A stretch of DNA of 15,930 nt from Prosthecobacter sp. (GCA_020216965.1 JAIWOJ010000008.1:1-15930), one strand, 5' to 3'; positions 6,255 through 13,832 are shown, counted from the first letter of the stretch. The notes: generated by a model from the letters alone, not told the origin. Translations and numbers: made by a program.

Positions 6255-8261
6255 ATGAGCGGATTCACCGGCACACTCAATCCTCAGCAGCGGCAGGCGG
6301 CTACGCACATCCATGGGCCGCTTTTGATCCTGGCAGGCGCGGGCACAGGAAAGACGCGCGTGGTCACAGCGCGCATCGCTCACATGATCAATGAGGGCGT
6401 AAAACCTGAGCATATATTAGCAGTGACTTTCACCAACAAAGCTGCGACGGAAATGCGCGAACGCGTGAAGGACATGTGCCGTGGTCATGATGGCAAAAAG
6501 GTAGTCCTCGGAACCTTCCACGCCTTCTGTGCAAGGCTGCTGCGCGAGTTCGCGCCCAAGGTGGGCTACAAGCAGAACTTCGTCATATACTCTCAAAGTG
6601 AGCAGATCAGCTTGATGAAACGTGCGATGAAGGATCTACTCATCAAAGAGGAAACACTGGACCCGCAGGCGGTGCTGTCACGCATGAGCAAGGCGAAGAA
6701 TTATGGCGAGAGCCTAGGAGATCCCGAACAGGATCTTTATGCCGCCGTTGCGGAGAAATACAGCAACGAGATGCGTGCGCTGAATGCTATGGACTTTGAT
6801 GATCTTCTCTGTCTGGGGGTGCAACTGTTAGAGAACCACGAGGACGTCCGCTCCGTGCTGCACCGCAGGCACCGTTTTGTCATGGTGGACGAATTTCAGG
6901 ACACAAATTCCCTCCAAATGCGTCTGCTGCGCGCTCTGGTTCCTGCCCCATACAACGTATGCGTCGTGGGTGATGATGACCAGTCCATCTATGGCTGGCG
7001 TGGTGCAGAGATCACAAACATCACGCAGTTTGAGGACTTTTTTCCCAACCCCACGGTAGTGAAGCTAGAAGAGAACTACCGATCTACGACACCCATTCTC
7101 CATACGGCGAATAGCCTCATCAAAAACAACGCAGGCAGACGCCCCAAAACGCTCTGGAGCCGCAACACCGGTAGCGCCCCTGTCCGCCTCATCGCCGTGC
7201 AGGATGACAAAGAGGAGGCAGACATGATCGCCAAAGAGATTGAGCGTTGCTTTTACGCGGACAAAGAGCCCTACGACCATTTTGCCGTCCTATTCCGCAC
7301 AAACGATCAGAGCCGCGTGCTAGAGCAGGCGTTTCGCCAGCGCAAGATCCCCTACCGTGTCATCGGAGCGCGCAGCTTTTTTGACCGACGTGAGGTCAAG
7401 GACATCTTAGCCTACCTGACGGTGCTGCACCAGCCGCATGACGACATATCTTTACTCCGCGTGCTGAATACGCCGACGCGTGGCATTGGCAATGCGACCG
7501 CAGAGTTGGCACGAGAACGCTCAATGGAAAAGCACCACAGCGTCTGGGTAGCGCTCTGTGATGAGGACTTCCTGCGTCAGATCCCGGAGAAGTCGCGCAC
7601 TGCAATCCGGGGCTTCACGGAGTTGATTAACAAATATGCCTCTGCCGCACAAAGCCAAGGCGTCATGTTAGCCGAGCTTACAGAACATTTGATCCTAGAA
7701 ACAGGCTATCGTGAGTATCTGCAAAAACTCGCCAAAACTCCTGAAGATTACAATGCCTGGGACAATGGGCTCAAAGAGTTGGTGAACCAGATCACGATCT
7801 ATGAAGAGAGAAACCGCAGAGATGGCTTGGCGGGCTTTCTTGATGAGATCGCCCTCAACGATGAGCGCGAAGAGAAGGATGACATTGAAAAGAAAAAAGG
7901 TGTCTGCCTCATCACGATGCATGCTAGCAAGGGACTGGAATTTCCCATCGTGTATCTACCGGGCCTGGAGCAGGGCATTCTTCCGCATAAGCGCAGCTAT
8001 GAGGAGGGCCGCGTGGACGAAGAGCGCCGCCTCTTCTATGTAGGTATCACACGTGCCCGGCAAAGGCTGACTATCAGCTTTGTACGCACCAGGGTGAAGT
8101 GGGGCAAGCCACAGTCCGAGCTGCCTAGCCCTTTCCTCAAAGAACTAGACCGCACATACATCCATGAAATTGACTACAGTCGCCACATGAATGAACTCGT
8201 TGGACAGGAGGAAACGACGAACTTTTTTGCGGGTCTGAAGGCGATGCTAAACCAAGGGTAG
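6255..8261 (+). CDS. ATP-dependent DNA helicase, UvrD/Rep/PcrA family (superfamily 1A)
   Basis: 668 residues with all SF1A helicase motifs in order: Q-motif LNPQQRQA (8-15), Walker A AGAGTGKT (27-34), motif Ia TFTNKAA (58-64), motif II MVDEFQDTN (210-218), motif III GDDDQSIYGWRGA (239-251), motif IV LEENYRS (271-277), motif V region ITMHASKGLEF (553-563), and motif VI VDEERRLFYVGITRAR (587-602). The enzyme translocates 3'-5' on single-stranded DNA and unwinds duplexes in repair or restart. Length is close to E. coli Rep (673) and shorter than UvrD/PcrA (about 720). The C-terminus ends soon after motif VI with no obvious Tudor-like tail, which favours a Rep-like form, but Rep, UvrD and PcrA cannot be separated safely here. 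The first ATG lies just before the conserved start. No strong Shine-Dalgarno is seen. It converges on the DUF4256 gene with an 8-bp gap and no visible terminator hairpin. Confidence 0.95.
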   Translation: MSGFTGTLNPQQRQAATHIHGPLLILAGAGTGKTRVVTARIAHMINEGVKPEHILAVTFTNKAATEMRERVKDMCRGHDGKKVVLGTFHAFCARLLREFAPKVGYKQNFVIYSQSEQISLMKRAMKDLLIKEETLDPQAVLSRMSKAKNYGESLGDPEQDLYAAVAEKYSNEMRALNAMDFDDLLCLGVQLLENHEDVRSVLHRRHRFVMVDEFQDTNSLQMRLLRALVPAPYNVCVVGDDDQSIYGWRGAEITNITQFEDFFPNPTVVKLEENYRSTTPILHTANSLIKNNAGRRPKTLWSRNTGSAPVRLIAVQDDKEEADMIAKEIERCFYADKEPYDHFAVLFRTNDQSRVLEQAFRQRKIPYRVIGARSFFDRREVKDILAYLTVLHQPHDDISLLRVLNTPTRGIGNATAELARERSMEKHHSVWVALCDEDFLRQIPEKSRTAIRGFTELINKYASAAQSQGVMLAELTEHLILETGYREYLQKLAKTPEDYNAWDNGLKELVNQITIYEERNRRDGLAGFLDEIALNDEREEKDDIEKKKGVCLITMHASKGLEFPIVYLPGLEQGILPHKRSYEEGRVDEERRLFYVGITRARQRLTISFVRTRVKWGKPQSELPSPFLKELDRTYIHEIDYSRHMNELVGQEETTNFFAGLKAMLNQG

Positions 8262-8269
8262 TGCAAGTG

Positions 8270-8830
8270 TCAGACACGAAGCACTGCCCGGAAGCCACGA
8301 GTTGAAAAATAACTCTCAGCGCCATTGTGGTAGAAGAAGACACGACCATAGCGGAAGTCGCCAAATAGAGCACCTCCTAGGCTGCGAATATCCGGTGGAG
8401 TGAGCACCCAACTGGATGTTTTTGTATCAAATGGACCATGGTGCTGTTGCAGCCATCGGTAGCTTTCTTCGGTAAGCAATTCCACGCCCATAGCTTTCGC
8501 TACATCTTGAGCACTGCCTACAGGCTTGTGTTCCTTTCTGGATGCCAGAGATCTTTCATCATAGCAGAGGCTGCGTCGGCCCTTGGGGCTCTCTGCAGCG
8601 CAATCCATGATAAGGAAGTCTCCCGTTTGGGGGTCGCTACTCACGACGTCTGGTTCTCCACCTGTCCGCTCCATTTCTGCTAAAGACCACCAAAGCGCAG
8701 GTTTGGCATCAAGCTTGGCCTGCACTTGCTGCCAAGTTAGCCCAGGGTGACGCCGTGGATTTTCCTCAAATCGTTGCTTTAGCGAGGCAAGAAGCGGACC
8801 CTTCTGTTCTTTAGAAATGCATTTGGACAT
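8270..8830 (-). CDS. DUF4256 domain-containing protein
   Basis: 186 residues, essentially one DUF4256 domain. Recognisable blocks are LWWSLAEMERTGGEPDVV (46-63), MDCAAESPKGRRSLCYDE (75-92), SRKEHKP (97-103), FDTKTSSWVLTPPDIRSLGG (134-153), and FFYHNGAESYFSTRGFR (165-181). These match the conserved core of this family, which I recall from Bacillus and other bacteria and whose function is unknown to me. There is no signal peptide or membrane segment, so it is probably cytoplasmic. The length looks normal and the ends complete. The start at 8830 is the first ATG; a GAGG lies too far upstream (about 13 bases) to be a good ribosome site. It sits 152 bp downstream of the RidA gene on the same strand and probably has its own promoter. 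An inverted repeat is found at 8851-8865. Confidence 0.9.
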   Translation of the reverse strand: MSKCISKEQKGPLLASLKQRFEENPRRHPGLTWQQVQAKLDAKPALWWSLAEMERTGGEPDVVSSDPQTGDFLIMDCAAESPKGRRSLCYDERSLASRKEHKPVGSAQDVAKAMGVELLTEESYRWLQQHHGPFDTKTSSWVLTPPDIRSLGGALFGDFRYGRVFFYHNGAESYFSTRGFRAVLRV

Positions 8831-8850
8831 AGTCAGTCAGATTGCCTCGC

Positions 8851-8865
8851 TGTCATAGAGTGACA
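8851..8865 (-). promoter_or_regulatory. Possible operator: inverted repeat TGTCA-N5-TGACA before the DUF4256 gene
   Basis: TGTCA at 8851-8855 and TGACA at 8861-8865 form a perfect 5-bp dyad with a 5-base spacer, 20 bases upstream of the start codon at 8830. The size and position suit a regulator site overlapping a promoter, but 5-bp arms occur by chance and no clear -10 box accompanies it. Confidence 0.22.
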
Positions 8866-8982
8866 AGCCTTGGGATGATCTCGGCACTCGTTACAAATGG
8901 ACAGGCCAGACTCCGAGTGTGATGGCCTCAAGCATCAGGCTGGTGACATATCCAGGTGAGATTTATCCCATGGAATGGCAGA

Positions 8983-9444
8983 TCACCCCAAAATCTCAAA
9001 GATCGCTTCTACCTCCACGGCTGCGCCGGTGGGGAGTTGGGCAAATCCCAAAGCACTGCGTGCATGATAGCCGTCACCATCCTTACCGAAGATCACATGA
9101 AACAAGTCTGAGCAGCCATTAATGACCAAATGCTGATCCGTGAAATCGAGCGTAGAGTTCACACAGCCAAGGACTTTCACTACCCTCAGGCCATCCAGTG
9201 TGCCATGGGTGTTCCAGACTGATTTCAAAATCTTTTCTGCGCAGTTCCGCGCCGCCTTGTAGCCATCATCCACGGTTAGCCCATCACCTAGTTTTCCCTT
9301 TGTATCGCTGACGTGGCCGGATGTGATGAGCTGATTGCCGGATCGAATGCAAAGATTCAGATATCCGGGGGCTTGTTTTTCAAAAATGATGCCCTGGGCT
9401 TCGGCGTTTTTTTGGTATGACATATTTGGTGTGTCAAAATACAT
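8983..9444 (-). CDS. RidA (YjgF/YER057c/UK114) family protein
   Basis: 153 residues from the ATG at 9444. RidA proteins hydrolyse reactive enamine/imine intermediates made by PLP enzymes, releasing 2-keto acids and ammonia, usually as cytoplasmic homotrimers. Visible hallmarks are NQLITSGHVSDTKGKLGDGL (37-56), RVVKVLGCVNSTLDFTDQ (87-104), the substrate-anchoring Arg129 in YHARSALGFAQLP, and AAVEVEAIFEI (141-151) with the C-terminal Glu. HARSA.G..LP..AAVEVEA matches the longer 'YjgF-like_1' branch of about 150 residues rather than the 128-residue E. coli RidA type, for which imine deaminase activity is less well shown. The start is set by GGAG five bases upstream of 9444. A TTG at 9471 would add nine residues that do not look conserved, and an ATG at 9423 is a shorter alternative. 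It is divergent from the M20D amidohydrolase, which suggests shared amino-acid catabolism. Confidence 0.9.
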   Translation of the reverse strand: MYFDTPNMSYQKNAEAQGIIFEKQAPGYLNLCIRSGNQLITSGHVSDTKGKLGDGLTVDDGYKAARNCAEKILKSVWNTHGTLDGLRVVKVLGCVNSTLDFTDQHLVINGCSDLFHVIFGKDGDGYHARSALGFAQLPTGAAVEVEAIFEILG

Positions 9445-9449
9445 AAGTG

Positions 9450-9453
9450 CTCC
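9450..9453 (-). promoter_or_regulatory. Shine-Dalgarno GGAG deciding the RidA start
   Basis: On the minus strand GGAG lies five bases before the ATG at 9444. Neither the TTG at 9471 nor the ATG at 9423 has a comparable site at proper spacing, so the 9444 start is preferred. Confidence 0.5.
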
Positions 9454-9493
9454 GGCATTCCTTCCAAGCAATAAATGTGGAATCCATCATATG

Positions 9494-9504
9494 ACCTGAC
9501 AGGT
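9494..9504 (+). promoter_or_regulatory. Possible operator: palindrome ACCTG-A-CAGGT between ridA-like and M20D genes
   Basis: A perfect 5-bp dyad around one central base lies 14 bases upstream of the amidohydrolase ATG (9519) and 50 bases upstream of the RidA start (9444). Its position in a 74-bp divergent gap would let a bound regulator affect both genes. The cognate regulator is unknown, and chance is not excluded. Confidence 0.28.
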
Positions 9505-9518
9505 TCCTGCCTCATTTT

Positions 9519-10829
9519 ATGAAAACGATATGTTTTTTAACAATCCTGTTGCCACTGCTGGCAAACAGTCAGGCACCCACTGAAAGAGACCGCCTTTTCG
9601 AACAAGAGGTGGAGAAGATGTTTCCCGCTTTGGTTGAAGTGCGCCGTGACATCCACCGTCACCCAGAGCTATCCAACGAGGAAGTGAGAACCTCTGGCCT
9701 AGTAGCTGAAAAGCTCAAAAATCTCGGCCTTGAGGTCAAAACAGGTGTTGCAAAGCATGGGGTGGTTGCGCTGCTAAAAGGGGCCACGGCGGGCCCCTGC
9801 GTGGCGGTGCGGGCTGATATGGATGCACTGCCGATTAAGGAACTGCGCAGCACGCCTTACCGCTCAGAGAACCCAGGTGTGATGCATGCCTGTGGTCATG
9901 ATGTGCATACCGCATGTGCCCTAGGTCTCGCGGAGCTATTATCGAAACATAAAAACTGGGTGAAAGGTTCTGTGAAGTTCCTTTTCCAGCCCGCCGAGGA
10001 AGCGATGCCAGCTACCTTTCAAGGTGACTGGGGAGCCAAATTGATGGTGGCAGAAGGAGCCATGGACAATCCAAGACCCGTTGCCGTTTTTGGCCTACAC
10101 ACGACAGCGTTGGTGCAACCAGCGGGTACGATTGATGACGGAATGCACTATTTGAAAGCAGGCCAAATTGGCTACACGCCGGGTGTTGATAATGCCAATA
10201 GCGACCGTTTCCACATTACGATCCATGGCAAAATGGCCCACGGTTCAGCCCCGCACAAAGGCGTGGATGCCATTGCCGTCGCGGGGGAGGCCATCATGGC
10301 GCTACAGATGATCAAAAGCCGTCAGACAAACACCCGTCAGCCTCTGGTGATTAGCATCGGCACCATCAGCGGTGGGCAAAGAGAGAACATCATCGCTGAG
10401 AAGGTGGAGATGGGAGGCACGGTGCGCACTTACGATGCTAACTTTAGAGATCGTGTGATCGAACAAATGCACCGAATCCTCAAAGGCATTACTGAGGCAC
10501 ACGGTGCTAGTTATGAAATGGACTACCGCAAAACCTATCCGAGCATTATCAATAATGCAGAGCTAGTGAATGCCACCCTGCCAGCATTCCGGCGCTTGTT
10601 TGGAGCGAGTAATGTGAAGGAATTGATCCCTGGCATGGGTGGTGAGGATTTTTCTTTTTTTGCCCAGGTCTGCCCTGGTTTCTATTTTCGCCTTGGGGTG
10701 GCGAATGAGGAAAAGGGCTATGTTCACGGAGGACACACCCCTCTCTATGACTGTGATGAAGAAGCACTCAAAACCGGGGTGCTTGCTTTAGCGGCGGCTG
10801 TCTGTGATCGCCTCGCTGCGGGACAATAA
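9519..10829 (+). CDS. Secreted M20D family amidohydrolase (N-acyl-amino-acid / peptide hydrolase)
   Basis: 436 residues with a Sec signal peptide (MKTICFLTILLPLLANSQA). M20D signatures are complete: RRDIHRHPELSNEE (42-55), AVRADMDALPI (96-106), HACGHDVH with metal ligands Cys125 and His127, QPAEE (157-161) with the catalytic and metal-binding Glu pair, FGLHTT with His194, and VHGGHTPLY with His406. The lid/dimerisation domain spans about residues 220-335, including GKMAHGSAPHKGVDAI and GTISGGQRENIIAE. This is the family of IAA-amino acid hydrolases, hippurate hydrolases and N-acyl-L-amino acid amidohydrolases, which use a two-metal centre to split an amide and free an amino acid. The signal peptide places it outside the cytoplasm, as in several PVC and Bacteroidota relatives. 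The lid region (about 204-225) reads less conserved than the rest. No strong Shine-Dalgarno is seen. The exact substrate is not decidable. Confidence 0.92.
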   Translation: MKTICFLTILLPLLANSQAPTERDRLFEQEVEKMFPALVEVRRDIHRHPELSNEEVRTSGLVAEKLKNLGLEVKTGVAKHGVVALLKGATAGPCVAVRADMDALPIKELRSTPYRSENPGVMHACGHDVHTACALGLAELLSKHKNWVKGSVKFLFQPAEEAMPATFQGDWGAKLMVAEGAMDNPRPVAVFGLHTTALVQPAGTIDDGMHYLKAGQIGYTPGVDNANSDRFHITIHGKMAHGSAPHKGVDAIAVAGEAIMALQMIKSRQTNTRQPLVISIGTISGGQRENIIAEKVEMGGTVRTYDANFRDRVIEQMHRILKGITEAHGASYEMDYRKTYPSIINNAELVNATLPAFRRLFGASNVKELIPGMGGEDFSFFAQVCPGFYFRLGVANEEKGYVHGGHTPLYDCDEEALKTGVLALAAAVCDRLAAGQ

Positions 10830-10853
10830 CCCAACTCCACATCATCCACCCAG

Positions 10854-10883
10854 GCGATGAGTGAATCAGCGCCATCTCATCGC
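10854..10883. terminator. Stem-loop between M20D and prolyl oligopeptidase genes (weak terminator candidate)
   Basis: GCGATGAG (10854-10861) pairs perfectly with CTCATCGC (10876-10883) across a 14-base loop, 24 bases past the amidohydrolase stop. It is followed only by TCTAGTTTG, a poor T-tract. It could be a weak terminator for the upstream gene, an mRNA-end stabiliser, or an operator. Confidence 0.35.
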
Positions 10884-10904
10884 TCTAGTTTGCCTCAACT
10901 GAGC

Positions 10905-10910
10905 TAGGAG
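10905..10910 (+). promoter_or_regulatory. Shine-Dalgarno TAGGAG for the prolyl oligopeptidase
   Basis: TAGGAG ends three bases before the ATG at 10914. It is one of few recognisable ribosome sites in the window. It supports this start over the internal Met13 (10950), which would also leave a signal peptide but has no such site. Confidence 0.5.
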
Positions 10911-10913
10911 ATA

Positions 10914-13064
10914 ATGACACATAGACATCCCCACTGCCCCAGACTCCGTATGCAACTCAGCCTCTTTTTTGCTCTCATGCCTGCCTTTGCTGTTGCCGCT
11001 GACGCTTTAACCTACCCAACGAGCCGCAAGGATGAAACAGTCATCGATGATTACCATGGCACAAAAGTGGTGGATCCCTACCGCTGGCTGGAGGATGACA
11101 ATAGTGAGGAAACAAAGGCATGGGTAAAGGCTCAAAATGACGTTACCTTTGGCTTTCTCAAAGGCATCCCCAAGCGTGAAGCGATCCGTCAGCGGCTGCA
11201 AAAAGCCTGGAACTATGAGCGCACGGGCATCCCCTTTCATCATGGCGGAAAGTGGTTTTTCTCACGCAACTCTGGTCTGCAAAACCAGAGTGTGCTGTAT
11301 GTGGCTGACAGCCTTGATGCGATGCCGCGTGAGCTGCTAGACCCCAATAAGCTCTCCAAGGACGGCACGATCTCCCTCACCGAGACCGAGCCTAGCGAGG
11401 ATGGGAAATGGCTGGTGTATGGTGTGTCAAAAGCAGGCAGTGATTGGCAGGAATTTCGTGTCAAAGACATCGCCACGGGCAAGGACACCGACGATCTAAT
11501 CGAGTGGGTGAAGTTCAGTGGAGCCTCATGGGCAAAGGATAGCAGTGGCTTTTACTACAGCCGTTATCCACAACCCAAGGAAGGGGCAGCGCTTACAGAG
11601 GCTAACAAGAACCAAACTGTCTATTTTCATAAACTCGGCACGCCTCAGAGCGAGGATCAGATGATCTATGCCCGGCCTGATCAACCGGACTGGGGCCTTC
11701 ATGCCTCCGTCAGTGATGATGGCGCTTACCTTTTCTACCATGTAACGAATGGCACCGACCCGAAAAACCGCTTTTTCTACCAAGAGCTGGGCAGGCCGGG
11801 GGCGAAGGTGGTGGAGCTACTGAATGACTTTGATGCCTCTTATGGCCTGATCGACAATGTGGGTAGTGTTTTCTATTTTCGCACAAACTTGGATGCGCCG
11901 CGCTACCGCGTCATCGCGATTGATGTGACAAAACCCGCCAAGGAAAACTGGCGCGAGATCATCCCCGAAGGCGCGGACAAGCTGGACAGTGTTTCCTGCG
12001 TTGGCGGTCAGCTCCTGTGCAAGAGCCTCAAAGATGCCCGTAGTGCCATGACAGCCTACGATTTGAATGGCAAAAAGCTTCGTGATATTGAGCTGCCAGG
12101 CATAGGCACCGTGGGTGGTTTTGGTGGTAAGCGAGAGGACAAGATTACCCACTATGCCTATACCAGCTTCACGAGCCCTGGTGCGATCTACAGATACGAT
12201 ATCGCAACCGGGAAAAGCACCCTTTGGAAACAACCGAAGGTCGATTTCGATGCATCGCCCTACGAGACGACGCAGGTCTTCGTGGCGAGCAAGGATGGCA
12301 CGAAGGTGCCCATGTTCCTTGTCCATAAAAAAGGTCTCAGGCTCGATGGGAGCAACGCCACGCTGCTTTATGGATATGGTGGGTTTAACATCAGCCTTAC
12401 GCCGAACTTTTCGATTGCTCGCGCGATCTGGCTGGAGCTAGGCGGCGTGTATGCTATGGCGAGTCTGCGTGGCGGTGGTGAATATGGTGCAGAATGGCAT
12501 CTTGCGGGCACGAAGCTTCGGAAGCAAAACGTCTTCGATGACTTCATCGCCTGCGCCGAGTGGCTGCAAATGGAAGGCTACACATCGCCCCAAAAGCTCG
12601 CCATCATGGGCGGCAGCAATGGCGGCTTGCTCGTCGGAGCCTGCATGACCCAGCGTCCTGAGCTTTTTGGAGCCGCGCTGCCCGCCGTTGGCGTCATGGA
12701 CATGCTGCGCTTCCACAAATTCACCATCGGCTGGGCCTGGAAGAGCGACTACGGCAGCAGCGAAAACGCCGACGAATTCAAGGCGATCTACGCCTACTCC
12801 CCGCTGCATAACCTCAAGCCTCGAACCCGCTACCCTGCCACTCTCGTCACCACTGCGGACCACGACGACCGCGTCGTGCCTGCGCACAGCTTTAAGTTTG
12901 CTGCGAGACTGCAAGAATGCCAGGCCAAGGGCGAGGGTGCCCCACCTGTGCTCATCCGCATCGAAACCAGCGCCGGCCACGGTGCCGGTACCGCATTGAC
13001 CAAAGTCATCGAGGAAACCGCCGACGAATGGGCCTTCCTTTGGAAGGTGCTGGGGATGGAGTGA
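10914..13064 (+). CDS. Secreted prolyl oligopeptidase (peptidase S9A)
   Basis: 716 residues with a signal peptide: a basic n-region (THRHPHCPRLRM), a hydrophobic core, and an AVAADA cleavage site near residue 30. The N-terminal block TVIDDYHGTKVVDPYRWLED and a seven-bladed beta-propeller (about 100-450) precede the alpha/beta-hydrolase domain. Catalytic triad: Ser568 in GGSNGG, Asp651 in TADHDDRVVP, and His689 in SAGHGAG; the spacing matches porcine POP (Ser554, Asp641, His680). The Arg following the Asp (Arg653), which binds substrate, is present. Other hallmarks are YGYGGFNISLTP and SLRGGGEYGAEWHLAG. Length fits the family (about 690-730). The enzyme cleaves short peptides after proline and, if exported, would act in the periplasm or outside. 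It lies 84 bp after the amidohydrolase on the same strand. From about codon 540 onward, codon use becomes more C-ending and GC-rich than in the front part, see findings. Confidence 0.95.
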   Translation: MTHRHPHCPRLRMQLSLFFALMPAFAVAADALTYPTSRKDETVIDDYHGTKVVDPYRWLEDDNSEETKAWVKAQNDVTFGFLKGIPKREAIRQRLQKAWNYERTGIPFHHGGKWFFSRNSGLQNQSVLYVADSLDAMPRELLDPNKLSKDGTISLTETEPSEDGKWLVYGVSKAGSDWQEFRVKDIATGKDTDDLIEWVKFSGASWAKDSSGFYYSRYPQPKEGAALTEANKNQTVYFHKLGTPQSEDQMIYARPDQPDWGLHASVSDDGAYLFYHVTNGTDPKNRFFYQELGRPGAKVVELLNDFDASYGLIDNVGSVFYFRTNLDAPRYRVIAIDVTKPAKENWREIIPEGADKLDSVSCVGGQLLCKSLKDARSAMTAYDLNGKKLRDIELPGIGTVGGFGGKREDKITHYAYTSFTSPGAIYRYDIATGKSTLWKQPKVDFDASPYETTQVFVASKDGTKVPMFLVHKKGLRLDGSNATLLYGYGGFNISLTPNFSIARAIWLELGGVYAMASLRGGGEYGAEWHLAGTKLRKQNVFDDFIACAEWLQMEGYTSPQKLAIMGGSNGGLLVGACMTQRPELFGAALPAVGVMDMLRFHKFTIGWAWKSDYGSSENADEFKAIYAYSPLHNLKPRTRYPATLVTTADHDDRVVPAHSFKFAARLQECQAKGEGAPPVLIRIETSAGHGAGTALTKVIEETADEWAFLWKVLGME

Positions 13065-13105
13065 GGAGGTGGGATTGTTTTTCCATGGTCCAGGCTCTAA
13101 GGACT

Positions 13106-13136
13106 TCTGGCATACCAGATAGATTCCAGAGTATGC
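13106..13136 (+). promoter_or_regulatory. Possible GntR-type operator region upstream of the regulator gene
   Basis: TCTGG-CATA-CCAGA (13106-13119) is a 5-bp dyad. It overlaps a second inverted repeat, GCATAC (13110-13115) with GTATGC (13131-13136), and CCAGA recurs at 13126-13130. FadR/FCD regulators often bind short dyads with TGG...CCA-like halves near their own promoters. The cluster lies 16-46 bases before the regulator start, so autoregulation is plausible but not shown. Confidence 0.33.
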
Positions 13137-13151
13137 TCGCGTTTTCGTCTT

Positions 13152-13832
13152 ATGACTGCTTCTTCAAAGAAAAATCCAGACCCCGCCCCTAGCCGCTTGC
13201 AAACCCGCGCATACAATGAGTTGCGGCGGCTGATTGTGAGTGGTGAGTTTCCGCCGGGCACTTTTCTCTCGGAACGCCAGCTTGCGCTCCAGTTAGAGAT
13301 GAGCAAGACGCCAGTGCATGTGGCTCTGGAGCGGCTTGAGGCAGAGGGCTTTGTCACCATCTCCGCCCAGCAAGGCATCGTGGTGCGCGGGATGAGCGTG
13401 GAGGACATCGTGGACCACTATGAACTGCGTGAGGCCATTGAGTGCTGGGTGGTTCGTAGGCTGGCGGGGAAGCTGGATCAAAAGCAACGGCAGCAGCTGA
13501 TGGAGAACCTTCAGGCGCAAAAAAGCGCCCTGCATCAAGATGACCTGCGGCAACTGATGCTGCTGGATGAGCAGATGCACTTCATGCTGGGAGCCTTTAT
13601 GCAGAACCGCGAGATTATGTCAGCCATGGAGCGCTTGCGGGACAAGATCCACCAAGTCATCCTGCGCGTCACGGACTCTGACCGCAGCCGCCCGGCGGAG
13701 AGCATCCAAGAGCATGAGGCGATCATCGCCGCCGTGATCGATGGGGATGCGGAAAAAGCCTCCGCGCTGATGGCCGAGCATCTTGAGGCCGGAAAGCGCC
13801 GAATTTTGAACCCCGAACGTTTTTCCCGCTGA
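13152..13832 (+). CDS. GntR family transcriptional regulator, FadR/FCD subfamily
   Basis: 226 residues. Residues about 15-80 form the GntR winged helix: AYNELRRLIVSGEFPPGTFL, SERQLALQLEMSKTPVHVAL (the recognition helix region) and LEAEGFVTISAQQGIVVRGM. Residues about 85-215 form the all-helical FCD ligand-binding domain, with the usual metal-site residues Asp139 and His143 (LLDEQMHF), His188 (QEHEAI) and His210 (AEHLEAG). FCD regulators sense small carboxylates or sugar acids and usually repress a nearby catabolic gene set. The stop overlaps the ATG of the PSD1 gene by one base (TGATG), which points to translational coupling and makes PSD1 the first candidate target. No good Shine-Dalgarno is seen. 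The intergenic stretch before it holds a dyad cluster (13106-13136) that could be its own operator. The ligand is unknown. Confidence 0.92.
   Translation: MTASSKKNPDPAPSRLQTRAYNELRRLIVSGEFPPGTFLSERQLALQLEMSKTPVHVALERLEAEGFVTISAQQGIVVRGMSVEDIVDHYELREAIECWVVRRLAGKLDQKQRQQLMENLQAQKSALHQDDLRQLMLLDEQMHFMLGAFMQNREIMSAMERLRDKIHQVILRVTDSDRSRPAESIQEHEAIIAAVIDGDAEKASALMAEHLEAGKRRILNPERFSR

Noticed and set aside
8267..8277. Short palindrome GTGTC-A-GACAC at the convergent end of helicase and DUF4256 genes
   Set aside because: The stem is only 5 bp and has no T-tract, and it overlaps the DUF4256 stop, so it is not a credible terminator.
3450..8830. Kinase, hydrolase, helicase and unknown-domain genes considered as a possible anti-phage defence island
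   Set aside because: Each is a common housekeeping or degradative type, the genes are on alternating strands, and no nuclease, methylase, toxin or mobile-element marker accompanies them.
8919..9122. Small plus-strand open frame starting in the 152-bp gap between the DUF4256 and RidA genes
   Set aside because: It runs antisense into the RidA C-terminus and has no ribosome site or recognisable features.
12438..12980. Antisense open frame of 180 codons within the prolyl oligopeptidase 3' part
   Set aside because: It appears only where the sense gene becomes C/G-ending at third positions, and it has no family features.
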